The notes below the pieces were generated by a model, which was not told the DNA's origin, ran no database searches, and was given only the letters and a program-made list of their open reading frames with translations. Position numbers and translations under genes: made by a program. 64,000 nt of DNA from Chryseobacterium sp. HSC-36S06 (GTDB taxonomy: Bacteria; Bacteroidota; Bacteroidia; Flavobacteriales; Weeksellaceae). Within the stretch, counting starts at the first letter, position 1, and each line of letters opens with the position of its first letter. Shown here in pieces: positions 26,853 through 35,545 of the stretch. Location: contig NZ_JALJZX010000002.1 of assembly GCF_024171485.1 (NCBI RefSeq), positions 62,001-126,000 on the forward strand, in the 5' to 3' direction.

Positions 26853-26903
26853 CTGTATAATGCTTTAATTAACAATACTTTAACTTAAACCAACTTATCA
26901 ACA
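26814..26903. promoter_or_regulatory. DnaA-box cluster upstream of parA
   Basis: TTATCCACA at 26814-26822, its inverse at 26836-26844, and a one-mismatch box TTATCAACA at 26895-26903, in an AT-rich 171-bp gap. It could be part of a replication origin or a DnaA-control site, or only a terminator hairpin. Confidence 0.45.
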
Positions 26904-26928
26904 ATCATCTGAAAATGATAAAAAAGTG

Positions 26929-26936
26929 TATTTTTG
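26929..26936 (+). promoter_or_regulatory. -7 element TATTTTTG for parA
   Basis: Perfect TAnnTTTG, 19 bp before ATG 26956. Confidence 0.65.
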
Positions 26937-26955
26937 AGCATTAATATAAATACTA

Positions 26956-27729
26956 ATGGCTAAAATAATTGGGGTTGCAAATCAGAAAGGCGGAGTTGGT
27001 AAAACAACTACTGCGGTTAATTTGGCAGCTGCGCTGGGTGTTCTGGAAAAAAAGATTCTTTTAATCGATGCTGATCCGCAGGCAAACGCAACGTCGGGAT
27101 TGGGAATAGATGAAGCTAATTTTTCTACTTATAATTTGCTTGAGCACAGTGCAGACGCTAAAAACTGCATTCAGAAAACGGCATCTCCTAACTTAGACAT
27201 CATTCCCTCACATATCGATCTGGTAGCTGCTGAAATAGAATTGGTAGACCGCGAAAACCGCGAATATATGCTGAAGGAAGCGCTGAAATCTGTTCGCGAA
27301 GATTATGATTACATCATTATCGACTGTGCGCCAAGTTTGGGGTTAATCACAATAAACGCTTTAACTGCGGCTGATTCTGTGATTATTCCGATTCAGTGTG
27401 AATATTTTGCGCTGGAAGGTTTGGGGAAATTGCTCAATACCATTAAAAATGTTCAGAAAATCCATAATAAAGAACTGGATATCGAAGGTTTGCTTCTGAC
27501 CATGTACGATTCACGTTTAAGACTTTCAAACCAGGTGGTAGAAGAGGTGAACTCTCATTTCCCGGAAATGGTTTTCGAAACCATCATCAGTAGAAATGTC
27601 CGTTTAAGCGAGGCGCCAAGTTTCGGCGAAAGCATTCTGAATTACGATGCAGAAAGCAAAGGAGCGATACAGTATCTTCAGTTGGCCGAAGAAGTTTTGC
27701 TGAAAAATGATAACTTAGTAAAGAACTAA
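26956..27729 (+). CDS. parA: Chromosome-partitioning ATPase ParA (Soj)
   Basis: A 257-residue Walker-type ATPase that moves ParB-bound origin regions along the nucleoid. The deviant Walker A is KGGVGKTTTAVNLA near residue 11; LLIDADPQANAT and the switch YIIIDCAPSLG follow; the C-terminal half has RLSNQVVEEV. The first of a run of rightward genes: parA, parB, DUF5683, dapB, lepB, WbqC. Confidence 0.96.
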   Translation: MAKIIGVANQKGGVGKTTTAVNLAAALGVLEKKILLIDADPQANATSGLGIDEANFSTYNLLEHSADAKNCIQKTASPNLDIIPSHIDLVAAEIELVDRENREYMLKEALKSVREDYDYIIIDCAPSLGLITINALTAADSVIIPIQCEYFALEGLGKLLNTIKNVQKIHNKELDIEGLLLTMYDSRLRLSNQVVEEVNSHFPEMVFETIISRNVRLSEAPSFGESILNYDAESKGAIQYLQLAEEVLLKNDNLVKN

Positions 27730-27780
27730 AAAGAATTTCTAATTACGGATCGCTATAATTACAATCATCATTTATAGAAA

Positions 27781-28668
27781 ATGAAAGACAAGAAAAGAGC
27801 AATGGGACGTGGTTTGGGCGCTATTTTAAGTGCTGAATCCAAAGCTACAGTAAATTCCGCAACCGATGAAGGTGCAGATAAATTCGTAGGAAACATCGTG
27901 GAGGTTCCTTTGGCTGATATATATGCAAACACAACGCAGCCAAGAACGTATTTCGATGAAAAAGCACTCAACGATTTAGCGCAGTCCATCAAAAATTTAG
28001 GAATTATTCAGCCTGTTACTTTAAGAAAAGATGGCGATAAATTTGAAATTATTTCAGGGGAAAGACGTTTCCGTGCGAGTAAAATTGCAGGTTTGGAAAC
28101 CATTCCGGCATATATCCGTTTGGTTAATGATCAGGAATTGCTCGAAATGGCTTTGGTTGAAAACATCCAGAGAGAAGATCTTGATGCCATCGAAATTGCT
28201 TTAACCTACCAAAGACTTTTAGAAGAAATCGGGATGACTCAGGAAAACCTGAGCCAGCGTGTCGGGAAGGAACGTAGTACTATTACGAATTCCATCCGTC
28301 TTTTAAGACTTAATCCCGATGTACAGAACGCGATCCGCAGCGGCGAGATTTCGGCAGGGCACGGCCGTGCGATCATCAGCCTTGATGATGCAGAAAAACA
28401 GGAGGAACTTTTCAATAAAATCATTAAGAATAATTTAAGCGTCCGTCAGGCAGAAGAAGAATCGAACAGACTTAAAAATCCAGACAATTCACCGAAAAGA
28501 CAGAAAGCTGCAGTTCCGAATCATTTTAAAAAAGCAGAGAAAAATCTTGCCGATATTTTAGACGTAAAAGTTGAAATTAAAGCTGCTGCAAACGGCAAAA
28601 AAGGGAAAATTGTTCTCGATTTCAAAAACGAAGAAGAACTCGAGAGTATTCTCTCACATTTCAGATAA
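27781..28668 (+). CDS. parB: ParB/Spo0J chromosome-partitioning protein
   Basis: A 295-residue DNA-binding CTPase that loads at parS sites and spreads. The N-terminal start MGRGLGAIL, then the ParB core with QPRTYFDEKALNDLAQSIK, and the CTP-binding boxes GEQRWRA-like (here SGERRFRASK) and ENIQREDL. The HTH lies around YQRLLEEIGMTQENLSQRVGKERSTI. It follows parA by 51 bp and overlaps the next gene by one base (TAATG). No convincing parS sequence was found in the window. Confidence 0.96.
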   Translation: MKDKKRAMGRGLGAILSAESKATVNSATDEGADKFVGNIVEVPLADIYANTTQPRTYFDEKALNDLAQSIKNLGIIQPVTLRKDGDKFEIISGERRFRASKIAGLETIPAYIRLVNDQELLEMALVENIQREDLDAIEIALTYQRLLEEIGMTQENLSQRVGKERSTITNSIRLLRLNPDVQNAIRSGEISAGHGRAIISLDDAEKQEELFNKIIKNNLSVRQAEEESNRLKNPDNSPKRQKAAVPNHFKKAEKNLADILDVKVEIKAAANGKKGKIVLDFKNEEELESILSHFR

Positions 28669-29297
28669 TGAATAAGCTTACAGTACTTTTTGTCCTCTTA
28701 TTTTCACTGAAAATTTTCGCGCAGGTAAGTCCGAAAGACACCATTCGTGTAGAAAATTATCCTACAGATTCTATATCTGCAGTTACTCCAAAATCTGAAA
28801 TAGAGGTATATACTGATATTCAGGAATCCAATGCGAAGGATTCCACAATGAAATACAATCCTACAAAGGCAGGATTGTATTCCGCTGTTTTACCGGGCCT
28901 TGGACAATATTATAACAAAAAATACTGGAAAATCCCAATTGTTTGGGGCGGAATCGGTACCGGCGTTGGAGTAGTGCTTTGGAACCAGAAACAGTACAAC
29001 CGTTATAGAGACGCATTTATTGCTCAGCTCAACGGTCAGCCTCACGAGTTTTCAGATATTCCGGGAATCAGTGCAGAAGCCTTAGGAAGAACTCAGGACA
29101 GGGCAAAGCGGCAGCGCGATTACGCCATCGCAATTACCGGCTTGGTTTATATCCTTAATATAGTAGATGCGGTAGTGGATGCACATCTTTATGAAGGCCG
29201 AAAAGATCCGGATCTGGCGCTGAAGCCCACGGTGATTTACGATGAATTCGGAAAACAGAATTCAAAAGCGGGCCTAAGTTTAAGTTATAATTTTTAA
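28668..29297 (+). CDS. DUF5683 membrane protein
   Basis: A 209-residue exported or membrane protein of the DUF5683 family. It has an N-terminal signal-like segment (LFVLLFSLKIFAQ), then a central block LYSAVLPGLGQYYNKKYWKIPIVWGG, a TM-rich pattern resembling small TM2-like proteins, and a helix near ITGLVYILNIVDAVVDAHL. Function unknown. Its start overlaps the parB stop (TAATG), so it is translationally coupled to parB; this order recurs in Flavobacteriia to my knowledge. Confidence 0.85.
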   Translation: MNKLTVLFVLLFSLKIFAQVSPKDTIRVENYPTDSISAVTPKSEIEVYTDIQESNAKDSTMKYNPTKAGLYSAVLPGLGQYYNKKYWKIPIVWGGIGTGVGVVLWNQKQYNRYRDAFIAQLNGQPHEFSDIPGISAEALGRTQDRAKRQRDYAIAITGLVYILNIVDAVVDAHLYEGRKDPDLALKPTVIYDEFGKQNSKAGLSLSYNF

Positions 29298-29316
29298 AGT
29301 AAAATTAAAGGGAAGT

Positions 29317-30018
29317 ATGAAAATAGCGTTGGTAGGATACGGAAAAATGGGTAAAATTATTGATGAAATTGCGACCCAGAGAAATCATGAAATCGTTGCT
29401 CGACTTAATGAATCTCCAACTTCGGGGAATCTTAATAACGCTGATGTAGTGATTGAATTTTCTAATCCGGAAGTTGCTTTTAACAATATTAAAACCTGCC
29501 TTGAAAATAAAATTCCCGTAATCTGCGGAACAACTGGTTGGCTCGACCAGAAGCCGGAAATTGAAAAAATTGCTGCCGAAAATAATACAGCTTTTTTATA
29601 TGGTTCGAATTTCAGCTTAGGCGTAAATCTTTTCTTTGCCCTGAATGAAAAACTGGCAGATCTGATGAAAAACTTCCCTGAATATAATGTTCAGCTCGAA
29701 GAAATTCATCACACCCACAAAAAAGACGCGCCAAGCGGAACCGCGATTTCTTTAGCTGAAGGGATCATTAAAAATGACCAAAGGTTTGAAGGCTGGAAAC
29801 TTGAGGAAACTAAAGAGAAGGAGATCGGCATTTTCGCGATCCGTGAAGACGAAGTTCCCGGAACGCACAGCGTTTTCTATAAAAGTTCCGTTGACGAGAT
29901 CGAAATTAAACATACTGCTTACTCCAGAAACGGCTTTGCATTGGGCGCAGTAATTGCTGCGGAATGGATTCAGGGAAAAACAGGAAACTTTTCTATGAAA
30001 GATGTTCTTTTCTCCTAA
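29317..30018 (+). CDS. dapB: 4-hydroxy-tetrahydrodipicolinate reductase
   Basis: A 233-residue NAD(P)H-dependent reductase in the diaminopimelate/lysine pathway, feeding peptidoglycan. Rossmann start KIALVGYGKMGKII; CGTTGW; the catalytic-site motif EIHHTHKKDAPSGTA near residue 130 with the His pair and Lys. Length is slightly shorter than enterobacterial DapB, as usual for Bacteroidota. It lies 19 bp after the DUF5683 gene. Confidence 0.96.
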   Translation: MKIALVGYGKMGKIIDEIATQRNHEIVARLNESPTSGNLNNADVVIEFSNPEVAFNNIKTCLENKIPVICGTTGWLDQKPEIEKIAAENNTAFLYGSNFSLGVNLFFALNEKLADLMKNFPEYNVQLEEIHHTHKKDAPSGTAISLAEGIIKNDQRFEGWKLEETKEKEIGIFAIREDEVPGTHSVFYKSSVDEIEIKHTAYSRNGFALGAVIAAEWIQGKTGNFSMKDVLFS

Positions 30019-30089
30019 GCACTAAAAATTATTTGTAACAGTTTCACTTTCAGGCGAACTAATAAGCCAATAATCACCAACAAGACATT

Positions 30090-31742
30090 ATGAATTATTT
30101 TCTCACTTATACAGTTTATGTTTTAATCCTTTCAGTTCTGATGGGGTTTTCAACATGGAAACTCTATAAAAAAATGGGTTACAATCCGCTTTTTGCTTTT
30201 GTACCTTTTTACAATTATTATATTGTTCAGAAAGAAACCAGACATCCCAAATGGTGGGTAGTGATGGCTTATCTTCCGATTGTAGGACCTATTATGATGA
30301 CGGTTTTCCATTTGTTTCTAATGAAACATTTCGGGAAAAGCAGTTTTTCTCAAAGGTTGCTTACCGTGATTCTTCCTTTTATTTATATGGCCTTCATCAA
30401 TTATTCTAAAGATCCTGAGGTCGAAACTGAAGAAGAGTTTTATTTAACTGAAGAAGAGAAAGCCGAGAAAAAGAAAGAGTCTTTTGCAGGTTCCATCACT
30501 TTTGCGGTGGTATTCGCCACGATTGTCCATGTATTTATGACTCAGCCTTTTGGGATTCCGACCGGATCTATGGAACGAACACTTCTTGTAGGAGATTTTC
30601 TTTTTGTAAATAAATGGAGCTATGGTTTCAGAATGCCGATGCGCCCCGTCGCAATTCCGTTCTTGCAGGGAACTATTATGGATACGGGCGAAAAAGGAAA
30701 TCCTAAGGATGATCCGAAATCTTATGTGGACGCAGTGAAATTACCGTACACCAGAATTTTCCAGTTCAGCAAACCTGAGAGAAACGACATCGTGGTTTTC
30801 AATTATCCGCAGGATTCGGTTCATCAAGCAATCGACCGTAAAGATCCTTACGTGAAACGCTGTGTTGCCGTTGCGGGAGACGTTCTGGAAATTAAAGCCG
30901 GACGTATTTTTGTAAACGGAAAACCCGAAACCATTCTAGGTGATCAGCAAAAGCAGCACAAATTTATTGCCACCACAGGCAGCCAGTTAGATATTCCGGG
31001 ACTTTACAAAAAGTACGGATTCTTACCGGTGCAGGAAATTCAGACTGAAACCGGTTACTTATACGATTTTCAGGGACTGACCGATCAAACGGCTAAGGAA
31101 ATAAAAGAATTGCCGCAGGTTATCGATCTTAAAGAACATATTTGGCCAAAAGATTCGGCAGCGCTTTCATATAAAGTGAATGCTGGGAGAGACAGTTATA
31201 CCAAGAATTTAGATACGACTCAGTCTATTTTTCCGATCAATAAAAAATGGAATCAGGATTGGTACGGGCCTTTAAGAATTCCTAAAAAAGGTGATGTGGT
31301 AACCTTAAATCAGGAAACTTTACCTGAATACCAATGGATTATTTCTGAATACGAACATAATAAACTCGAAAACAGAAACGGAAAAATCTTTGTAAACGGA
31401 AAAGAAACCACACAATATACCATAAAACAGGATTATTATATGATGATTGGTGACAACCGCGATGCCTCACTCGATGCAAGGTTTTTCGGTTTCGTTCCGG
31501 AAGAAAATATCGTCGGAAGCCCGATGTTTACGTGGATGAGTGTGGAAGGTCTCTTCGCTGACAACAGTTCATCATACCAGCCTGAAGGAAAAAAAATCCG
31601 TTGGGACAGAATGTTTAAAGCCACCAATACCGGCGAAGCCAATAAAACATCTTACTGGTGGGTAGCGGCGTTGCTTTTATTGCTGTTCTTTGGATGGGAT
31701 TATTTTGCGAAATTCTTCAAGAAGAAAAATACAGAAGACTAA
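30090..31742 (+). CDS. lepB: Signal peptidase I, long Bacteroidota form
   Basis: A 550-residue inner-membrane signal peptidase that cleaves exported preproteins. Residues 1-105 form a multi-helix membrane domain (DUF5684-like), followed by an acidic-basic linker and a catalytic-domain anchor helix (~133-150). The nucleophile is S160 in IPTGSMERT; the general base is K256 in YVKRCVAVAGD. A large insertion separates this from the late box YYMMIGDNRDASLDARFFG near residue 450, and one more helix (WWVAALLLLLFFGW) ends the protein. Both the extra N-terminal helices and the insertion exceed E. coli LepB. A terminator follows. Confidence 0.95.
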   Translation: MNYFLTYTVYVLILSVLMGFSTWKLYKKMGYNPLFAFVPFYNYYIVQKETRHPKWWVVMAYLPIVGPIMMTVFHLFLMKHFGKSSFSQRLLTVILPFIYMAFINYSKDPEVETEEEFYLTEEEKAEKKKESFAGSITFAVVFATIVHVFMTQPFGIPTGSMERTLLVGDFLFVNKWSYGFRMPMRPVAIPFLQGTIMDTGEKGNPKDDPKSYVDAVKLPYTRIFQFSKPERNDIVVFNYPQDSVHQAIDRKDPYVKRCVAVAGDVLEIKAGRIFVNGKPETILGDQQKQHKFIATTGSQLDIPGLYKKYGFLPVQEIQTETGYLYDFQGLTDQTAKEIKELPQVIDLKEHIWPKDSAALSYKVNAGRDSYTKNLDTTQSIFPINKKWNQDWYGPLRIPKKGDVVTLNQETLPEYQWIISEYEHNKLENRNGKIFVNGKETTQYTIKQDYYMMIGDNRDASLDARFFGFVPEENIVGSPMFTWMSVEGLFADNSSSYQPEGKKIRWDRMFKATNTGEANKTSYWWVAALLLLLFFGWDYFAKFFKKKNTED

Positions 31743-31764
31743 TATCTAACTGATACCAAATCTT

Positions 31765-31794
31765 AAATCCCTCTCCATCGGAGGGGGATTTTTA
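31765..31794 (+). terminator. Terminator after lepB
   Basis: 12-bp stem AAATCCCTCTCC/GGAGGGGGATTT with one G:T wobble, loop ATC, then T-rich DNA. The next gene starts at 31806. Confidence 0.8.
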
Positions 31795-31805
31795 TTAAAC
31801 TGATT

Positions 31806-32423
31806 ATGAAAATTTTATTACCCATATTTTATCTGCCACCAATTTCGTGGTTTGCGGTTTTTTTGAAAGAAGAACACGAGATCGTTTTGGAGCAGTATGA
31901 AAACTTTCCGAAACAAACCTACCGGAACAGAGCCAATATTTATGGTGCAAACGGAAAACTGTCTTTAATCATTCCCATCAGTCACAGCGGAAAGAGGATA
32001 ATGAAGCAGATTGAAATTTCTCACCGTGAAAACTGGAAGCAAAATCACTGGAAATCGATTAAAACTGCTTATCAGAGTTCGCCTTATTTTGAGTTTTATG
32101 AAGACAGACTTCAAAAAATATTTGAATTTGAAACCGAATCGCTTATTCAGTTCAATCTCAATGCCTTAAATATTATTCAGGATATTCTGAAGACCAAAAA
32201 GGCATACTCTTTGAATAATGAGTACGCTAAAGTTCCTTCAGAACTAAATTTCAGGGAGCGGTTTTCCGCCAAAAAAGAAACAGAATTTGAAATGGAAGAA
32301 TATTATCAAACCTTCAGTGATAAGCTGGGGTTTGAGAAAGACCTTTCAATTCTCGATCTCATTTGTAACAAAGGACCCGAAACTTTGACCTATTTAAAGA
32401 ATATTGAGACAAAACCAATTTAA
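31806..32423 (+). CDS. WbqC-like family protein
   Basis: A 205-residue protein of the WbqC family, found in glycan loci and widely elsewhere, thought to be a sugar-modifying enzyme but not proven. Features: the N-terminal PIFYLPPISWF, the Q/N-rich TYRNRANIYGANGKLSLIIPI near residue 40, HRENWKQNHWKSIKTAYQSSPYF near residue 75, which is the family signature, and a helical C-terminus. It sits between lepB and a subtilase gene. No catalytic residues can be assigned. Confidence 0.9.
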   Translation: MKILLPIFYLPPISWFAVFLKEEHEIVLEQYENFPKQTYRNRANIYGANGKLSLIIPISHSGKRIMKQIEISHRENWKQNHWKSIKTAYQSSPYFEFYEDRLQKIFEFETESLIQFNLNALNIIQDILKTKKAYSLNNEYAKVPSELNFRERFSAKKETEFEMEEYYQTFSDKLGFEKDLSILDLICNKGPETLTYLKNIETKPI

Positions 32424-32427
32424 GAAA

Positions 32428-34158
32428 ATGAAAAAAATACTTATTGCAGCTGCCTTCCTTTCAGGAGTTGCTTCTTTTGCCCAAAGCGCAGATGTTGCTT
32501 TGGATCCGATGAAGGATAAAGATTTAATGACCTGGTACCATAAAGATTTTTCTTCTTCTAATACGTACGGAGTTAATACCCAAAATGCTTATAAATATCT
32601 TGAATCCAAAGGTTTAAAGCCTAAGACTGTGGTTGTAGGTGTACTTGATAGCGGTGTAGAAGTGGATCATCCTGGTCTGATAAAAAACATGTGGAAAAAT
32701 CCTAACGAAGTTCCAAATAACGGAAAAGATGACGACGGAAACGGGTATATAGATGATGTCCACGGATGGAATTTTATCGGTGGAAAAAACGGTGATATCG
32801 ATGTAGATAATATGGAGGTGACCAGAGTGGTGAAAAAATACCAGTCGGTTTTTGAAGGCCCGAATTCTACGACAAACAAAGCAAATCAGGCTAAAATGCC
32901 GGAGGAATTTGCCATGTACATGAAATCCAAAGAGATCTTCACGAAAAAAAGCATAGAAGCAAAACAGGGTTACGAAACTTATTCGCGAATCCAGAAAATG
33001 ATTCCGGATATGATTAAGATGCTGAACAGCCAGAATCTTACGCCTGAAGTGGTTGCTTCAATAAGACCTGCAACTCAGGAACAGGCGATGGCAGCTTCGG
33101 TTCTGGGTCAGGTTGCACAGGATCCGTCAGTGAAAGGTAAATCTCCTGTCGATGTACAGAAGTTTTTGGAGTCACAGATGAAGGAAGCTCTAGATTATTA
33201 TACCCCTCAGGCGACCCAGCAGTATAACCTGGATTTCGATCCGCGAGCATCTGTGGTAGGCGACAATTACGAAGATTACACCCAAAAATATTACGGTAAT
33301 AATCATTATGAAGGTCCCGATGCCCAGCACGGAACCCACGTTGCTGGAATTATCGCAGGTTATCCTCAGGGAACCGAAACGCAGTATGGTGTTGGTTACA
33401 AAACCGCAAAAATTATGACCGTAAGAACTGTACCCAATGGTGATGAACGTGATAAAGACGTCGCAAACGCGATAAGATATGCGGTGGATAACGGAGCTAA
33501 AATTCTGAATATGAGTTTTGGTAAACCTGTTTCTCCCGGTAAATCGGTGGTTTGGGACGCATTTAAGTATGCACAGACTAAAGGCGTTCTTTTGGTAAAA
33601 GCCGCAGGAAATGAAAATGAAAACATTTTTGAGAATGTTTATTATCCTACCAATTTTAAAGAGGTTGCAGATGCTAAACCTTTCATCAATAACATGCTTG
33701 TAGTAGGAGCTTCTACGAACAATAATGAATTTCTGAGAGCTGATTTCTCGAATTATAACCAGAAAATGGTAAATGTTTTCGCTCCCGGAGATAAAATTTA
33801 TTCCACCGTTCCCGATGGTAAGTATGAATATCTGCAGGGAACTTCAATGGCATCACCTGTGGTAGCCGGCGCAGCTTCGGTTCTTTTGGCATATATGCCA
33901 AACCTGAAACCTGAGCAGATTATTGAATCGCTTGTGAAAACTTCTAATAAATCGTCTGTTAACGCGATGATCAACTCCAATACAAACAACAGATTCGATT
34001 TAATTTCTGAGGCTGGAGGTGTCATCGATGTTCGCAAAGCCGCGGAATATGCATTCACAAATTTCTATAAGCCAACAGCTTCAGTGACCGTAACAAAAGC
34101 ACAAACGGTAAAGAAAACTCCTAAAAAAGCAGTGAAAAAGGTTATTAAAAGAAAATAA
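32428..34158 (+). CDS. Secreted S8 subtilisin-like protease
   Basis: A 576-residue exported serine protease. The signal peptide is MKKILIAAAFLSGVASFAQ; ATG 32428 is chosen over a TTG extension because it starts this signal. The catalytic triad is visible: D74 in GVLDSGVEVDHPG, H in AQHGTHVAGIIAG, and S in LQGTSMASPVVAG, with the oxyanion Asn in AAGNENENIFEN. A ~190-residue insert lies between the Asp and His sites. A basic low-complexity tail ends KKAVKKVIKRK. It probably acts in the periplasm or outside. A terminator at 34180 closes it. Confidence 0.94.
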   Translation: MKKILIAAAFLSGVASFAQSADVALDPMKDKDLMTWYHKDFSSSNTYGVNTQNAYKYLESKGLKPKTVVVGVLDSGVEVDHPGLIKNMWKNPNEVPNNGKDDDGNGYIDDVHGWNFIGGKNGDIDVDNMEVTRVVKKYQSVFEGPNSTTNKANQAKMPEEFAMYMKSKEIFTKKSIEAKQGYETYSRIQKMIPDMIKMLNSQNLTPEVVASIRPATQEQAMAASVLGQVAQDPSVKGKSPVDVQKFLESQMKEALDYYTPQATQQYNLDFDPRASVVGDNYEDYTQKYYGNNHYEGPDAQHGTHVAGIIAGYPQGTETQYGVGYKTAKIMTVRTVPNGDERDKDVANAIRYAVDNGAKILNMSFGKPVSPGKSVVWDAFKYAQTKGVLLVKAAGNENENIFENVYYPTNFKEVADAKPFINNMLVVGASTNNNEFLRADFSNYNQKMVNVFAPGDKIYSTVPDGKYEYLQGTSMASPVVAGAASVLLAYMPNLKPEQIIESLVKTSNKSSVNAMINSNTNNRFDLISEAGGVIDVRKAAEYAFTNFYKPTASVTVTKAQTVKKTPKKAVKKVIKRK

Positions 34159-34179
34159 TTGTTATTTAGACTATTTACG

Positions 34180-34206
34180 AAAAGCCCGGTTATCCGGGCT
34201 TTTCTT
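34180..34206 (+). terminator. Terminator after subtilase gene
   Basis: Perfect 10-bp stem AAAAGCCCGG/CCGGGCTTTT with loop TTAT, then T-rich tail. Confidence 0.9.
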
Positions 34207-34264
34207 TTTAAACATGAAAATTTGGCACGGTTTTTTGTAACTTGTAATTCATAATTTTATTACT

Positions 34265-34744
34265 ATGAAAAATATGTTACTCGCCGGAATTTTAGGAGCT
34301 GCAATCAGCGTTTCCTGTTCCACAGCAAAAACCGCTCAAGCCAACAGAGCAGAATTCCTGCAACTGAAAGGTGACTGGGAAATTACAAGTGTAGATTACG
34401 ACAAGAATTTTAAAGTTAGGCCTTTCGACGAAGGTGCAGATGCCCAGTGCTTCGTAGGCAGCCACTGGAGACTTATTCCTAATAACTGGACAGGTTCTTA
34501 TACCCTTAATGGCGGCGGATCCTGCCCAAGTGTAATTCAGCCAATTAAATTTGAAGTGGTAAACGGTAACGAATTTAAATTCAAAAAATTATTAGAAGGA
34601 TCTAAGGCAAAAGCGGTAATCGAAGGATATTCTTTAAACCTTATCAGCCAGACACCGGATGCATTCACATTAGAACAAAATGTTCCTTCGGGAGGCGAGA
34701 ACGTAAGAATTGTTTACAACTTCGCAAGAACAGGAATGAAATAA
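34265..34744 (+). CDS. Lipocalin-like lipoprotein
   Basis: A 159-residue predicted lipoprotein (hydrophobic start, lipobox-like SVSC with C18). The mature part resembles a lipocalin-like beta-barrel: it starts LQLKGDWEITSVDYD, and has a G-W pair, GSHWRLIPNNWTGSY, that fits a lipocalin-family 'WxL...' pattern. Ligand unknown. It is followed 17 bp later by an OmpA gene and probably shares its promoter. Confidence 0.75.
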   Translation: MKNMLLAGILGAAISVSCSTAKTAQANRAEFLQLKGDWEITSVDYDKNFKVRPFDEGADAQCFVGSHWRLIPNNWTGSYTLNGGGSCPSVIQPIKFEVVNGNEFKFKKLLEGSKAKAVIEGYSLNLISQTPDAFTLEQNVPSGGENVRIVYNFARTGMK

Positions 34745-34761
34745 CAATATAAATTACTATT

Positions 34762-35457
34762 ATGAAAATTTTTAATAAGACAAATATAGCAGCACTTTTC
34801 GTATCGACATCACTTCTAATGACAAGTTGCGAGGCTGTAAAAAATGCCAATAACCAACAGAAAGGTACTGTAATTGGTACCGCAGCAGGCGCTGTTATTG
34901 GTGGGGTATTGGGAAATAATTTAGGTAAAGGTAAAAATGCACCTGCAGGCGCTGTACTTGGCGGTATTGTTGGTGGAGTAGCAGGTAATGTTATCGGTAG
35001 AAATATGGATAAGCAGGCTAAAGAAATCAAAGAAACCTTACCGGGAGCGGAAGTTGAAAGAGTAGGTGAGGGAATTAGAGTAACCATGAAAGAAAATATG
35101 GTGAACTTTGGATTTGATTCATCTGATCTTACCTCTGCCGCAAAAGCTAACCTTGATAAATTAGCACAGGTATTGAAAAATAATTTAGATACCAACATCA
35201 ATATTTACGGTCATACCGACAGTAAAGGAACCGATGCTTATAACCTTTCTTTATCTGAGAGAAGAGCTGCAGCAGTAAAATCATATCTGATTTCACAAGG
35301 CGTTTCTTCAAGCAGAATGTTAACGATGGGAGTCGGAGAAAAAGAGCCGGTGGCATCTAACGATACCGACGCCGGAAGAGCAGAAAACAGAAGAGTTGAG
35401 TTTGCAATTACTGCAAATGAAGACATGATCAACGATGCTAAGACAAGTCAGCAGTAG
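34762..35457 (+). CDS. OmpA family outer-membrane lipoprotein with glycine zipper
   Basis: A 231-residue outer-membrane protein. The N-terminal lipobox is MTSC (C23). A glycine-zipper stretch follows (GTAAGAVIGGVLGNNLG, GAVLGGIVGGVAGNVIG, about residues 40-85), then the OmpA peptidoglycan-binding domain: NFGFDSSDLT, IYGHTDSKGTDAYN with the conserved Asp, LSERRAAAV, and the Arg in GRAENRRVEF. It tethers the outer membrane to the cell wall. A terminator with a TTCG loop follows at 35484. Confidence 0.93.
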   Translation: MKIFNKTNIAALFVSTSLLMTSCEAVKNANNQQKGTVIGTAAGAVIGGVLGNNLGKGKNAPAGAVLGGIVGGVAGNVIGRNMDKQAKEIKETLPGAEVERVGEGIRVTMKENMVNFGFDSSDLTSAAKANLDKLAQVLKNNLDTNINIYGHTDSKGTDAYNLSLSERRAAAVKSYLISQGVSSSRMLTMGVGEKEPVASNDTDAGRAENRRVEFAITANEDMINDAKTSQQ

Positions 35458-35483
35458 ACCAAATCAAAATCATTATATTTTAG

Positions 35484-35505
35484 ATCCGCTTCGGCGGATT
35501 TTTTT
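35484..35505 (+). terminator. Terminator after OmpA gene
   Basis: Stem ATCCGC/GCGGAT with a TTCG loop, followed by T7. Short but stable. Confidence 0.85.
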
Positions 35506-35545
35506 ATTTTAAAATCACTAATTTTGTCTTATTCTTTAAGTACGA

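Noticed and set aside
30846-30865. Possible parS half-site ACGTGAAAC inside lepB
   Set aside because: Only the right half matches TGTTTCACGTGAAACA; the left half does not, and it is coding sequence.
34665-35201. 178-aa frame on the - strand
   Set aside because: Antisense to the glycine-zipper OmpA gene; the Pro/Thr/Ala-rich sequence is a by-product of the Gly/Ala codons.
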